Position numbers and translations under genes: made by a program. The notes beneath the pieces were generated by a model. The model did no database searches. It saw only the letters and a list, made by a program, of their open reading frames with translations, and was not told the DNA's origin. A DNA stretch of 64,000 nt from CAVZVW01 sp963778845 (GTDB taxonomy: Bacteria > Actinomycetota > Actinomycetes > Actinomycetales > Kineosporiaceae), in NCBI GenBank assembly GCA_963778845.1, contig CAVZVW010000002.1:1-64000 (forward strand), read 5' to 3'. Positions 15,544 to 23,521 of this stretch are shown here, piece by piece; position 1 is the first letter of the stretch; each line of letters begins with the position of its first letter.

Positions 15544-15590
15544 CCCCCTAGACCCGCTGCTGGCTGCACGGCGCGCAGCCACGGCGGACG

Positions 15591-15624
15591 CGGCGCCGCG
15601 CTCGACGCCCCGAGCGCGGCGCCG
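15591..15624. terminator. Bidirectional hairpin terminator
   Basis: The arms CGGCGCCGCGCTCG (15591-15604) and CGAGCGCGGCGCCG (15611-15624) form a perfect 14-bp stem with a 6-nt loop, between the convergent Rieske and DUF445 genes. There is no U-tract, as usual in this GC range. Confidence 0.8.
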
Positions 15625-15646
15625 CACCTCGTGCGCCGGCGGGTGG

Positions 15647-16900
15647 TCAGCCGGCGAGAACCGTGAGGGCGTGGATGAGCAGCCCCGCCAGGCCGCCGAC
15701 GACGGTGCCGTTGACCCTGATGAACTGCAGGTCCCGCCCGACGTGCAGCTCGATGCGCCGCGCCGCGTCGGTGGCGTCCCAGCGCTGGACCGTGTCGGAG
15801 ATGACCGTGCTCACCTCGTCGCGGTAGGTGCGCACGAGGAAACCGACGATGTCCTCCACCCAGGTGTCCACGCGTTGACGCAGGGCGGGGTCCTGCCCCA
15901 GCTGCACGCCGAAGGCCTGCAACGCGACGACGCTGCGCTGCCGCAGCTCGCTGTCGGGGTCCACGGCCGACTCCACGAGCAGGGTCCGCACGCTGGCCCA
16001 CACGTCGGCGATCGAGGCTCGTACGTCGGGGTGCGTCACCAGCCGCTCGACGAAGCGCTCGGCGCGCAGCATCGTCGCCGGGTCCTCCTGCAGGTCGCGG
16101 GCCAGGCGCAGCAGCAGGTCGTCCAGCGCGAGGCGGGCACGGTGGTCGCGCTGCCCGGCGATGTCGGCCGTGAGGGCCACGAGCTCTGAGTAGATCTTGA
16201 CGGCGATCCGCTCGTCGACCCACCGCGGCGTCCAGGCGGGCGCCCGCTCCAGCACGAGGGTGAAGACCAGGGACTGGTTGTCGCGCAGCCAGGCGTGCAG
16301 GTGCTCCGCGCCGAGGTCGACGAAACGGTGGTGTGCGCCGTCGGTCACCACCCGCGACAGCAGCCGGCCGGCCGGGGGGCTCCAGGGGCGCTGCGCGAGG
16401 GGCCGCACGACGGCGTGGTCGAGAATCACTGCCACGTCCTCATCGCGCAGCGACCTCAGCAGTCGCGCCACGAGCCCACCCAGCTCGGCGCTGGCACGCT
16501 CGGAGTGTGACCGCTCCGCCAGCCAGGCCCCCGCGCGGGCGGCCACCTGCGCGCGGGCGACCTTGGCCCGCACGACGTCCTCGGCAAGGAAGTTCGTCGC
16601 CACGAACTCCTCGAGGCTGCGGCCGAGGGCGTCCTTGCGGGTGGGGATGATCGCGGTGTGCGGCACCGGGATCCCCAGCGGGTGCCGGAACAGCGCGGTC
16701 ACGGCGAACCAGTCGGCCAGCGCGCCGACCATCGCCGCCTCCGCCGTGGCGTTGACGTAGGCGACCCCGCCGCCGTACCCGACCGTGGCGGCGTAGACCA
16801 CGGCGGCGAGGACCAGCAGGGCGAAGGCGAACGACTTCATCCGGCGCAGGTCCCGCAGTCGGCGTTCGTCGGCGGGGGCGCTCACGAGGGTGGTACTCAC
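15647..16900 (-). CDS. DUF445-family membrane protein
   Basis: A 417-aa protein of the DUF445 (YjiN-like) family. An N-terminal membrane helix (SFAFALLVLAAVVYAATVGY) is followed by the conserved NATAEAAMVGALADWFAVTA and LFRHPLGIPVPHTAIIPTRK motif. A long helical, coiled-coil-like middle comes next, and a second hydrophobic segment at the end (VNGTVVGGLAGLLIHALTVL). These proteins are bound to the membrane and of unknown function. The start is GTG 16900, giving MSTTLVSAPADERRLRDLRR. It is divergent from lhgO. Confidence 0.87.
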   Translation of the reverse strand: MSTTLVSAPADERRLRDLRRMKSFAFALLVLAAVVYAATVGYGGGVAYVNATAEAAMVGALADWFAVTALFRHPLGIPVPHTAIIPTRKDALGRSLEEFVATNFLAEDVVRAKVARAQVAARAGAWLAERSHSERASAELGGLVARLLRSLRDEDVAVILDHAVVRPLAQRPWSPPAGRLLSRVVTDGAHHRFVDLGAEHLHAWLRDNQSLVFTLVLERAPAWTPRWVDERIAVKIYSELVALTADIAGQRDHRARLALDDLLLRLARDLQEDPATMLRAERFVERLVTHPDVRASIADVWASVRTLLVESAVDPDSELRQRSVVALQAFGVQLGQDPALRQRVDTWVEDIVGFLVRTYRDEVSTVISDTVQRWDATDAARRIELHVGRDLQFIRVNGTVVGGLAGLLIHALTVLAG

Positions 16901-16958
16901 CCGACGATCCTCCCCCGGGCGACGCCCGGCAGCGCGGTGGTCCGGCATGCTGGGGCGC

Positions 16959-18176
16959 ATGCGCATCGGCGTCGTGGGAGCGGGGATCGTCGGCCTGGCG
17001 GTGGCGCGACGCCTCGGCTCGCAGCTGTCGGGCGCATCGATCACGGTGCTCGACAAGGAGGACCGGGTCGCCGCGCACCAGACGGGGCACAACAGCGGCG
17101 TCGTCCACGCCGGCATCTACTACGCACCGGGCTCGCTCAAGGCGACCCTGTGCCGTCGAGGGGTCGGCCTGCTGCGCGAGTTCTGCGCCCAGCACGCGCT
17201 GCCCTACGTCGAGTGCGGCAAGCTCGTCGTCGCTCTCGACGGCGCCGAGGTGGCGGCACTGGACCGCATCGAGGGCCGCGCCCAGGCCAACGAGGTCCCG
17301 GGGCTGCAGCGGCTCGGGCCCGACGGGCTGCGCGGCCTCGAGCCGCACGCCGCCGGGGTCGGCGCCCTGCACTCCCCGCACACGGCGATCACCGACTTCG
17401 TCGCGGTGAGCCGGGCACTGGCCGACGAGGTGGCCGCAGCCGGCGGCGACGTCCGGCTCGGCACCGCGGTGACCGGGATCGCGCCGCGGGGCGCCGGGGT
17501 GGTGGTGCGCACCCGGACCGGGCCGGGCGACCATACGGAGCTGACGTTCGACCGGCTCGTGCTGTGCGCCGGGCTGCAGTCCGACGTGCTCGCCCGCTGG
17601 GCCGGGGACGCCGCAGAGCCCGCCATCATGCCGTTCCGCGGCGAGTACTTCACGCTGCGCCCGCATCGGACCCGGCTGGTGCGCGGCCTCATCTACCCCG
17701 TGCCCGACCCCGCCTACCCGTTCCTGGGAGTGCACTTCACGCGCCGCGTCGACGGTCGGGTCGACGTCGGCCCCAACGCCGTCCCCGCCCTGGCACGGGA
17801 GGGGTACCGGCGCCGCGACGTCGTCCCGGCCGAAGCCTGGCGCATGCTCACCTGGCCCGGCGCCCGACCGCTCGCCCGTGCCCACTGGCGCATGGGACTG
17901 GCGGAGATCGCCGGGTCCGCGAGCCGACGGGTGTTCTTGCGCCGCGCCCGGCGCTACCTGCCCGAGCTGCAGCCGGCTGACGTCGTCGCTGCCCCGGCCG
18001 GCGTCCGTGCCCAGGCCGTGGACGCCGACGGCACGCTCGTGGACGACTTCCGGATCACTTCGCTCGGGCCGGTGCTGGCCGTGCGCAACGCGCCGTCACC
18101 GGCGGCCACGTCGTCGCTGGCGATCGCCGAGCACATCGTCGAGCGGGTTCTGCAGGACCTGCCGCACCGGCTCTGA
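16959..18176 (+). CDS. lhgO: L-2-hydroxyglutarate oxidase/dehydrogenase
   Basis: A 405-aa FAD-dependent oxidoreductase of the DAO superfamily. It has the Rossmann dinucleotide motif GVVGAGIVGLAVARRL, then the LhgO-specific HQTGHNSGVVHAGIYYAPGS and LKATLCRRGVGLL. PFRGEYFTLRP and LGVHFTRRVDGRVDVGPNAV also match the family. It oxidises L-2-hydroxyglutarate to 2-oxoglutarate, passing electrons to the membrane quinone pool. ATG 16959 is 7 nt after a CATGCT -10-like box; ATG 16947 is an alternative start four codons upstream. Confidence 0.92.
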   Translation: MRIGVVGAGIVGLAVARRLGSQLSGASITVLDKEDRVAAHQTGHNSGVVHAGIYYAPGSLKATLCRRGVGLLREFCAQHALPYVECGKLVVALDGAEVAALDRIEGRAQANEVPGLQRLGPDGLRGLEPHAAGVGALHSPHTAITDFVAVSRALADEVAAAGGDVRLGTAVTGIAPRGAGVVVRTRTGPGDHTELTFDRLVLCAGLQSDVLARWAGDAAEPAIMPFRGEYFTLRPHRTRLVRGLIYPVPDPAYPFLGVHFTRRVDGRVDVGPNAVPALAREGYRRRDVVPAEAWRMLTWPGARPLARAHWRMGLAEIAGSASRRVFLRRARRYLPELQPADVVAAPAGVRAQAVDADGTLVDDFRITSLGPVLAVRNAPSPAATSSLAIAEHIVERVLQDLPHRL

Positions 18177-18238
18177 CCCGGCACAGGGCCACGCGTTAGC
18201 GTGGGCGTCGACCCGCTCCCCCGACCCGGAGGTTCCCG

Positions 18239-18844
18239 GTGCCCGGCACCCTGCCCAGCGACGTCCAGATCTGGTTCGACCCGACCTGCCCGTTCACGTG
18301 GCGCACGAGCCGATGGCTGGTCGACGTCGCGCAGCGGCGTGGCCTCGACGTCACGTGGCACGTGATGAGCCTGGCGATCCTCAACGAGGGCCGCGAGATC
18401 CCCGAGCCGTACCGGTCGATGATGGGCCCGGCCCGGGTGGTGGGCCAGGTGTTCCAGGCGGTGCGCGACGAGCACGGCAACGAGGGGCTCGCCCGCTTCT
18501 ACACCGAGGCCGGCACGCGGCGGCACGAGGACGGCCGCGACTACGGGCCGCAGCTCTACCGCGAGGCCCTCGCGGCCGCCGGTCTGCCCAGCGCCCTGGC
18601 AGACGTCGGTGGCGACGACAAGCACGCCGCCGCCCTGGCGGACAGCCACGCAGCCGGGCAGTCTCGGGTGGGCCAGGAGTCGGGCTCGCCCATCGTCGCG
18701 GTCGGGCAGGCGCGCGGGTTCTTCGGCCCGATCGTCGTGCCCGTTCCCACGGATGAGGATGCGCTGAGCCTGTTCGACGCCGTCGCGACGCTGTCGAGGG
18801 TCGCCGCGTTCAGCGAGCTGAAGGGCACCCGCAACAGCCTCTGA
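18239..18844 (+). CDS. DsbA-family protein, mycothiol-dependent nitroreductase-like
   Basis: A 201-aa thioredoxin-fold protein resembling Rv2466c-type mycothiol-dependent nitroreductases. It opens VQIWFDPTCPFTWRTSRWL, has the inserted helical domain (VVGQVFQAVRDEHGNEGLAR, FYTEAGTRR), then SRVGQESGSPIVAVG with the cis-Pro loop. The active-site motif is CPFT, with only the first cysteine, so it would need an external thiol such as mycothiol instead of an internal disulfide. The start is GTG 18239 with GGAGGT 5 nt upstream. Its neighbour lhgO is on the same strand with 62 nt between. Confidence 0.85.
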   Translation: MPGTLPSDVQIWFDPTCPFTWRTSRWLVDVAQRRGLDVTWHVMSLAILNEGREIPEPYRSMMGPARVVGQVFQAVRDEHGNEGLARFYTEAGTRRHEDGRDYGPQLYREALAAAGLPSALADVGGDDKHAAALADSHAAGQSRVGQESGSPIVAVGQARGFFGPIVVPVPTDEDALSLFDAVATLSRVAAFSELKGTRNSL

Positions 18845-18862
18845 CGCCCGCAGCCGTGCCGC

Positions 18863-19270
18863 TCACACCCGGCGCGCGCCGTCGAGCACGGCACGCAGAT
18901 CCGCGGGCATCGCCCGGGTGCCGGTGCCTGCCGTGTCGGTGACCACGTACACGGTCCTCGCACTGCAGACGGCCGCACCCGCTCGGCGCACCTCGAAGCT
19001 GAGGGTGAAGCTCGTCGTCCCGACCCGCTCGACCTCGACGGCGACCACGGTGTCGTCGCCGAACCGAACGGGGCCGGACCAGTCCACCTCGGTGCGGACG
19101 AGCATCATGTCGAGGCCGCGCGCGAGCAGGGCGGCGTACGGCATGCCTCGGTCGGCGAGGAAGCCGGACATGGCGTCGTCGAACCAGCCCAGGTACCACA
19201 TGTTGAACACGACGCCCTCGCGGTCGACCTCCAGGTAGCGCACGCGCACCGGGTGCAGGTAGGCCGCCAC
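18863..19270 (-). CDS. Acyl-CoA thioesterase (4HBT hotdog fold)
   Basis: A 135-aa hotdog-fold protein. It has VRVRYLEVDREGVVFNMWYL then GWFDDAMSGFLADRG, the 'R..E.D..GVVFNxxYLxxxD' motif of YbgC/4-hydroxybenzoyl-CoA-type thioesterases with its catalytic Asp, followed by VRTEVDWSGPVRFGDDTVVA. The substrate is unknown. The start is GTG 19270; TAGGCT (19279-19284) lies 8 nt upstream. It is divergent from the PHP gene, and the two promoters share about 55 nt. Confidence 0.88.
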   Translation of the reverse strand: MAAYLHPVRVRYLEVDREGVVFNMWYLGWFDDAMSGFLADRGMPYAALLARGLDMMLVRTEVDWSGPVRFGDDTVVAVEVERVGTTSFTLSFEVRRAGAAVCSARTVYVVTDTAGTGTRAMPADLRAVLDGARRV

Positions 19271-19326
19271 GACGGTCGAGCCTAGTTGCGCGGCCTTCCG
19301 CGGGCAGCAGGTAGCCTCAGGGGATC

Positions 19327-20583
19327 GTGAGCGGCCATCCCCCAACCCCGCCGGTGCGCCCTCGGGACCAGTGGCGAGACCCGGCTTTCCGTCGCTCCCG
19401 GGTCGACCCCGACGGCGGCGGCCGGCTCTTGTTCGCCGACCTGCACAACCACTCGGTGCTCTCCGACGGCAGGGGAGACCCCGAGCAGGCCTTCGAGCAG
19501 ATGCGGGGTGCGGGGCTGGACGTCGCGGCGCTGACCGACCACGCATCGATCCCGGCGTCTCTCGTGCCCTCGCTCGGCCTGCACCAGTACCCCGACCGCG
19601 AGGCTCTCGCGCTGGCCAGCTCGCCGCCTCGAAGCATCGACGCCGCCGCCTGGCAGCGGGCCGACGCACTCGCCGACGCCTACGACGCTCCCGGTGAGTT
19701 CTGTGCGCTGCGAGGCTTCGAGTGGACCGAGCCGTGGCTCGGCCACGTCAACGTCTGGTTCAGCCGCACCTTCCAGCCCGTGACGACGCCGGGCACGCTC
19801 GACGGGCTGCACCGCTGGTTGCTCGACGACGAGCCGGCCGCCCTCTTCGGCTACAACCACCCCGGCCGCGAGCCCGGGTTGCTCGGCGGCTTCGAGCCGG
19901 TGCTGCCCGGCACCCCCGCCGCCGAGCTGACCGGGCGCATGGTCGCGCTCGAGGCGTTCAACCGCTACGACGACTTCCTGCTGGCCGGCGCCGGGGCCGG
20001 CGGCTTCCCGGGGTGGGGGTCCCCCGGGCCGTCCGCGACCGGATTGCAGTGGTCGCCGCTCGCCGCGGCGCTGGACGCCGGCTGGCGGGCCGGGCTGATC
20101 GGCTGCTCCGACGAGCACGGCACCACCTACGCCCTGGCCGGCAAGGGACGCACCGGGCTGTGGGCTCCCGTCCACGACCGGGAGGGCGTGCGGCAGGCGC
20201 TGCTGGCCCGCTCGGTCTACGCGACGCGCGAGGTCGGTCTGCGCCTGGACGCAACGCTGGACGGCGCGCGCATGGGCTCGGACCTGCCTGCGCCCGACGG
20301 CGCGCAGCACCTGGAGGTCGACCTCGCCTGGCCGGGCCATGAGGGGCGGCCTGTCGAGCTGCAGCTGATCCGTTCCGACGGGGAGGGTCACGTGGACACG
20401 CACGCGCGCATCGCGGCCCACGTCGGCGACCTGGTGGCTCGCGACGTCGACGCGTGCGACGGCGCGGGCTGGGTCATGCTGCGCGTGGCCGACCCCGCGC
20501 TGCCATCGGGCATGCGCGCGCCCGCGGGGCATGCCGGGGCCGTGCGTGGGCTCGCCTACGCCAGCCCGTGGTGGTTCGCGTGA
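19327..20583 (+). CDS. PHP-domain phosphoesterase-like protein (DUF3604-like)
   Basis: A 418-aa protein with a PHP metal-hydrolase domain: LLFADLHNHSVLSDGRGD carries the first metal ligands, AALTDHASIPAS the second, FCALRGFEWTEPWLGHVNVW and ALFGYNHPGREP the next, and LIGCSDEHGTTYALAG the last Asp/His. The C-terminal third (RLDATLDGARMGSDLPAPDG, VELQLIRSDGEG) is a beta-sandwich-like add-on. Members are metal-dependent phosphoesterases; the substrate is unknown. The start is GTG 19327 with TAGCCT 9 nt upstream. The stop overlaps the next gene (GTGA). Confidence 0.82.
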   Translation: MSGHPPTPPVRPRDQWRDPAFRRSRVDPDGGGRLLFADLHNHSVLSDGRGDPEQAFEQMRGAGLDVAALTDHASIPASLVPSLGLHQYPDREALALASSPPRSIDAAAWQRADALADAYDAPGEFCALRGFEWTEPWLGHVNVWFSRTFQPVTTPGTLDGLHRWLLDDEPAALFGYNHPGREPGLLGGFEPVLPGTPAAELTGRMVALEAFNRYDDFLLAGAGAGGFPGWGSPGPSATGLQWSPLAAALDAGWRAGLIGCSDEHGTTYALAGKGRTGLWAPVHDREGVRQALLARSVYATREVGLRLDATLDGARMGSDLPAPDGAQHLEVDLAWPGHEGRPVELQLIRSDGEGHVDTHARIAAHVGDLVARDVDACDGAGWVMLRVADPALPSGMRAPAGHAGAVRGLAYASPWWFA

Positions 20584-21137
20584 CGCCTCCGCAACGGGGA
20601 GGGGACGCCTCACCGGGAGGGGACGCCTCACCGGGAGGGGCCGCGCTGCCCGCCGGGGCCGACCACGGGTGGCAGGTGCGGCGGGCGGTTCCCGGCGACC
20701 TGGCGGCGCTGCGGGAGATCTTCCGATCGGCGTCCCTGTCGAACGAGGGGAACCGGGCCGACCTGCTGGCCCACCCCGAGGTGCTCCACCTGCGCGGCGA
20801 CGGCATCGCGGAGGGCCGCACGAACGTCGCGACGGGTGCGGACGGCGCCGTGGTCGGTTTCGCGACGACCGCCCCCGTCTCCCCGGGCGAGACGTGGGAC
20901 GGCGCGCTGGAGCTGGAGGACCTGTTCGTGGACCCCCGCTGGATGCGGCGCGGGGTGGGGCGCCGGCTGGTCGAGGACGCTGCCGCCACCGCCCGGGCGC
21001 GCGGCGTCCGGCGTCTCGAGGTCACCGCTAACCCGCACGCGATGGCCTTCTACGCCGACGCCGGCTTCGTCCCTGACGGCCAGGCGGAGACGCTGTTCGG
21101 CCCGGCACCGCGGATGTACAGGCGTCTGGCCGACTGA
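20580..21137 (+). CDS. GNAT-family N-acetyltransferase
   Basis: A 185-aa GNAT acetyltransferase. The acetyl-CoA-binding motif A is LEDLFVDPRWMRRGVGRRLV followed by EDAAATARARGVRRLEVTA. The end NPHAMAFYADAGFVPDG is the usual C-terminal strand. The N-terminal 25 residues hold a repeated GGDASP encoded by an 18-bp tandem repeat and are likely disordered. The start GTG 20580 lies inside the stop of the PHP gene, so the two are coupled. The substrate is unknown. Confidence 0.85.
   Translation: MTPPQRGGDASPGGDASPGGAALPAGADHGWQVRRAVPGDLAALREIFRSASLSNEGNRADLLAHPEVLHLRGDGIAEGRTNVATGADGAVVGFATTAPVSPGETWDGALELEDLFVDPRWMRRGVGRRLVEDAAATARARGVRRLEVTANPHAMAFYADAGFVPDGQAETLFGPAPRMYRRLAD
20597..20641 (+). 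repeat. 18-bp in-frame tandem repeat
   Basis: GAGGGGACGCCTCACCGG occurs twice in a row, followed by a partial third copy, and encodes repeated GGDASP at the N-terminus of the GNAT protein. The unit is a multiple of three, so copy changes keep the frame. Confidence 0.8.
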
Positions 21138-21282
21138 GCCGCGTCGGGAACCTCGGTGGCGCCGGCCGTCGGCGTGTGAGGGCTCGGCTAGATTGCCTCG
21201 GCACGGGTCCAGCCCGGCGCCCGGGTCCACGACGATGCACGACCTTCACGAGATGCACGACGGCACGACCGGAGGGTGGGGA

Positions 21283-22368
21283 ATGGCAGAGAAGGTGCGC
21301 GGTGTGGTCGCCATGGCCAAGGGAGCGCCGGTTTCGGTGGAGACGGTTGTCGTCCCCGACCCCGGTCCCGGGGAGGCCACCGTGCGGGTGCAGGCGTGCG
21401 GGGTGTGCCACACGGACCTGCACTACCGCGAGGGGGCGATCAACGACGCGTTCCCGTTCCTGCTCGGCCACGAGGCGGCCGGCGTCGTGGACCAGGTCGG
21501 GGCCGGTGTGACCGGCCTGGCGCCGGGTGACTACGTGATCCTCAACTGGCGGGCGGTCTGCGGGCAGTGCCGGGCCTGCCGGCGCGGGCGGGCCTGGTAC
21601 TGCTTCGACACGCACAACGCCACCCAGCAGATGACCCTGGACGACGGCACCCCGCTGTCGCCGGCCCTCGGCATCGGTGCCTTCGCCGAGAAGACACTCG
21701 TGGCCGCGGGACAGTGCACGAAGGTCGACCCTGCCGTGGCCCCGCAGGTGGCGGGCCTGCTCGGCTGCGGCGTCATGGCGGGTCTGGGCGCGGCCGTCAA
21801 CACCGGCAACGTGCAGCGCGACGACACGGTCGCGGTCATCGGCTGCGGCGGGGTGGGGGACGCGGCCATCGCCGGCGCCAGGCTGGTGGGCGCCCGCACG
21901 ATCGTGGCGGTCGACGTCGACGACCGGAAGCTGGCCTGGGCAGGCGAGTTCGGCGCCACGCACACGGTGAACTCCCGGCAGACCGACCCGGTGGAGGCCA
22001 TCCGGGCGCTGACCGGGGGCCACGGCGCGGACGTCGTGATCGACGCTGTCGGCACACCGGAGACCTACCACCAGGCGTTCTACGCCCGAGACCTTGCCGG
22101 CACGGTGGTGCTCGTCGGCGTCCCCTCGCCACAGATGCGACTGGACCTGCCCCTGCTCGACGTCTTCGGCCGGGGCGGGTCGCTGCGGTCCTCGTGGTAC
22201 GGCGACTGCCTGCCGTCGCGCGACTTCCCCACGCTGGTGTCGCTGCACCTGCAGGGCAGGCTGCCACTGGAGCGGTTCGTGTCCGAGACGATCGCCCTGG
22301 ACGAGGTGGAGGCGGCCTTCACGAAGATGCACGACGGCGACGTCCTGCGCAGCGTGGTCGTGCTCTGA
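21283..22368 (+). CDS. S-(hydroxymethyl)mycothiol dehydrogenase
   Basis: A 361-aa zinc-dependent medium-chain alcohol dehydrogenase. The catalytic zinc region is QACGVCHTDLHYREGAIND then LLGHEAAGVVDQVGAGV. The structural zinc cysteines are CGQCRACRRGRAWYC. The NAD site is VIGCGGVGDAAIAGA. FDTHNATQQMTLDDG and ALGIGAFAEKTLVAAGQCTK match MscR-type enzymes, which oxidise the formaldehyde-mycothiol adduct. ATG 21283 with GGAGGG upstream gives the standard start. The MBL hydrolase gene one base downstream is its usual partner, and together they would detoxify formaldehyde. This is direct evidence for a mycothiol-using host. Confidence 0.9.
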   Translation: MAEKVRGVVAMAKGAPVSVETVVVPDPGPGEATVRVQACGVCHTDLHYREGAINDAFPFLLGHEAAGVVDQVGAGVTGLAPGDYVILNWRAVCGQCRACRRGRAWYCFDTHNATQQMTLDDGTPLSPALGIGAFAEKTLVAAGQCTKVDPAVAPQVAGLLGCGVMAGLGAAVNTGNVQRDDTVAVIGCGGVGDAAIAGARLVGARTIVAVDVDDRKLAWAGEFGATHTVNSRQTDPVEAIRALTGGHGADVVIDAVGTPETYHQAFYARDLAGTVVLVGVPSPQMRLDLPLLDVFGRGGSLRSSWYGDCLPSRDFPTLVSLHLQGRLPLERFVSETIALDEVEAAFTKMHDGDVLRSVVVL

Positions 22369-22369
22369 G

Positions 22370-22996
22370 GTGGCGGCGCGCATCGAGCGTCTCGTCACCA
22401 GCGGGGTCTTCAGCCTCGACGGCCAGGACTTCGACGTCGACAACAACGTCTGGGTCGTCGGGGACGACCACGAGGTGCTCGTGGTCGACGCCGCACACGA
22501 TGCCGCGGCCGTCCTGGCCGCGGTGGCCGGGCGCAGGGTGGTCGCGATCGTGTGCACGCACGGGCACAACGACCACATCGACGCCGCCGGTGAGGTCGCC
22601 GACGCGACAGGGGCACCGGTGCTGCTGCATCCCGCGGACCGGATGCTCTGGGACGTCGTCCACCCCGCTCGCCTGCCGGGGCCGCTGCACGACGCGCAGC
22701 GGCTGGACGTCGCGGGCACGACGCTGGCCGTGCTGCACACGCCGGGCCACTCGCCCGGGGCCGTGAGCCTCTACTGCAGCGACCTGGCGACGGTGCTGTC
22801 GGGGGACACCCTGTTCAAGGGCGGGCCCGGCGCCACCGGCCGCTCCTACAGCGACTTCCCGACGATCTTGGCGTCGATCCGGACCCGGCTGCTGAGCCTG
22901 CCGGGCGACACCCGCGTGCTGCCCGGGCACGGCGACGAGACGACGATCGGCGTCGAGGCGCGCGACTACGACGCCTGGGTGACGCGCGGCAGCTGA
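22370..22996 (+). CDS. MBL-fold metallohydrolase, probable formyl-mycothiol hydrolase partner
   Basis: A 208-aa metallo-beta-lactamase-fold hydrolase. It has the zinc motif CTHGHNDHIDAAG (HxHxDH), LHTPGHSPGAVSLY, LSGDTLFKGGPGATGR with the bridging Asp, and VLPGHGDETTIG. This is the glyoxalase II-like subgroup that follows mycothiol-dependent formaldehyde dehydrogenase genes in actinobacteria; hydrolysis of S-formylmycothiol is a reasonable but unproven role. The GTG start follows the dehydrogenase stop by one base. Confidence 0.85.
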   Translation: MAARIERLVTSGVFSLDGQDFDVDNNVWVVGDDHEVLVVDAAHDAAAVLAAVAGRRVVAIVCTHGHNDHIDAAGEVADATGAPVLLHPADRMLWDVVHPARLPGPLHDAQRLDVAGTTLAVLHTPGHSPGAVSLYCSDLATVLSGDTLFKGGPGATGRSYSDFPTILASIRTRLLSLPGDTRVLPGHGDETTIGVEARDYDAWVTRGS

Positions 22997-23011
22997 CCCG
23001 TTCGGTTGATG

Positions 23012-23449
23012 TCAGCGCAGCGCGGCGTCCAGCGTGATCTCGGTGCCCGTCAGCGCCTTGCTCACCGGGCACCCGGCCTTGGCGGACTCCGCGGCCTCGA
23101 CGAACACCGCCTCGTCGATCCCCCCGACCTGCCCGCGCACCGTCAGGGCGATCTGCGAGATGCGGAAGCCGCCGGCCGGGTCGGGCCCGAGCGTGACCAC
23201 GGCCTGGATGTCGAGGGTGATGCCCGTGGCACCGGCGCGGCCCAGGAGGGAGGACAGCTGCATGGCGTAGCACGACGAGTGCGCCGCGGCGATGAGCTCC
23301 TCGGGGCTCGTCGTGCCGGCGGCCTCGTCGGCTGCCCTCTTGGGGAACGAGACGTCGAACGTGGCCAGCCCGGAGCTGACGAGCTCGACGGATCCGGTGC
23401 CATCCTGCAGGCCACCGTTCCAGGTGGTGCGGGCGGTGCGGGTGGGCAT
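23012..23449 (-). CDS. OsmC/Ohr-family peroxiredoxin
   Basis: A 145-aa OsmC-type thiol peroxidase. The two catalytic cysteines are in AAAHSSCYAMQLSSLLGRAG and SAKAGCPVSKAL, and the family-typical SPEELIAAAH is present. It reduces organic hydroperoxides, usually with lipoyl/dihydrolipoyl partners. ATG 23449 has a good GGAGG Shine-Dalgarno (GAGGAGGCAGC). It is convergent with the MBL gene and adjacent to the end of the large oxidase cluster. Confidence 0.93.
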   Translation of the reverse strand: MPTRTARTTWNGGLQDGTGSVELVSSGLATFDVSFPKRAADEAAGTTSPEELIAAAHSSCYAMQLSSLLGRAGATGITLDIQAVVTLGPDPAGGFRISQIALTVRGQVGGIDEAVFVEAAESAKAGCPVSKALTGTEITLDAALR

Positions 23450-23521
23450 GCTGCCTCCTCGGGCGCGATCGGTCGCCCCATCCTGTCGCAGCCTGCCCTC
23501 ACCCGCGATCCCATCGGTTGC

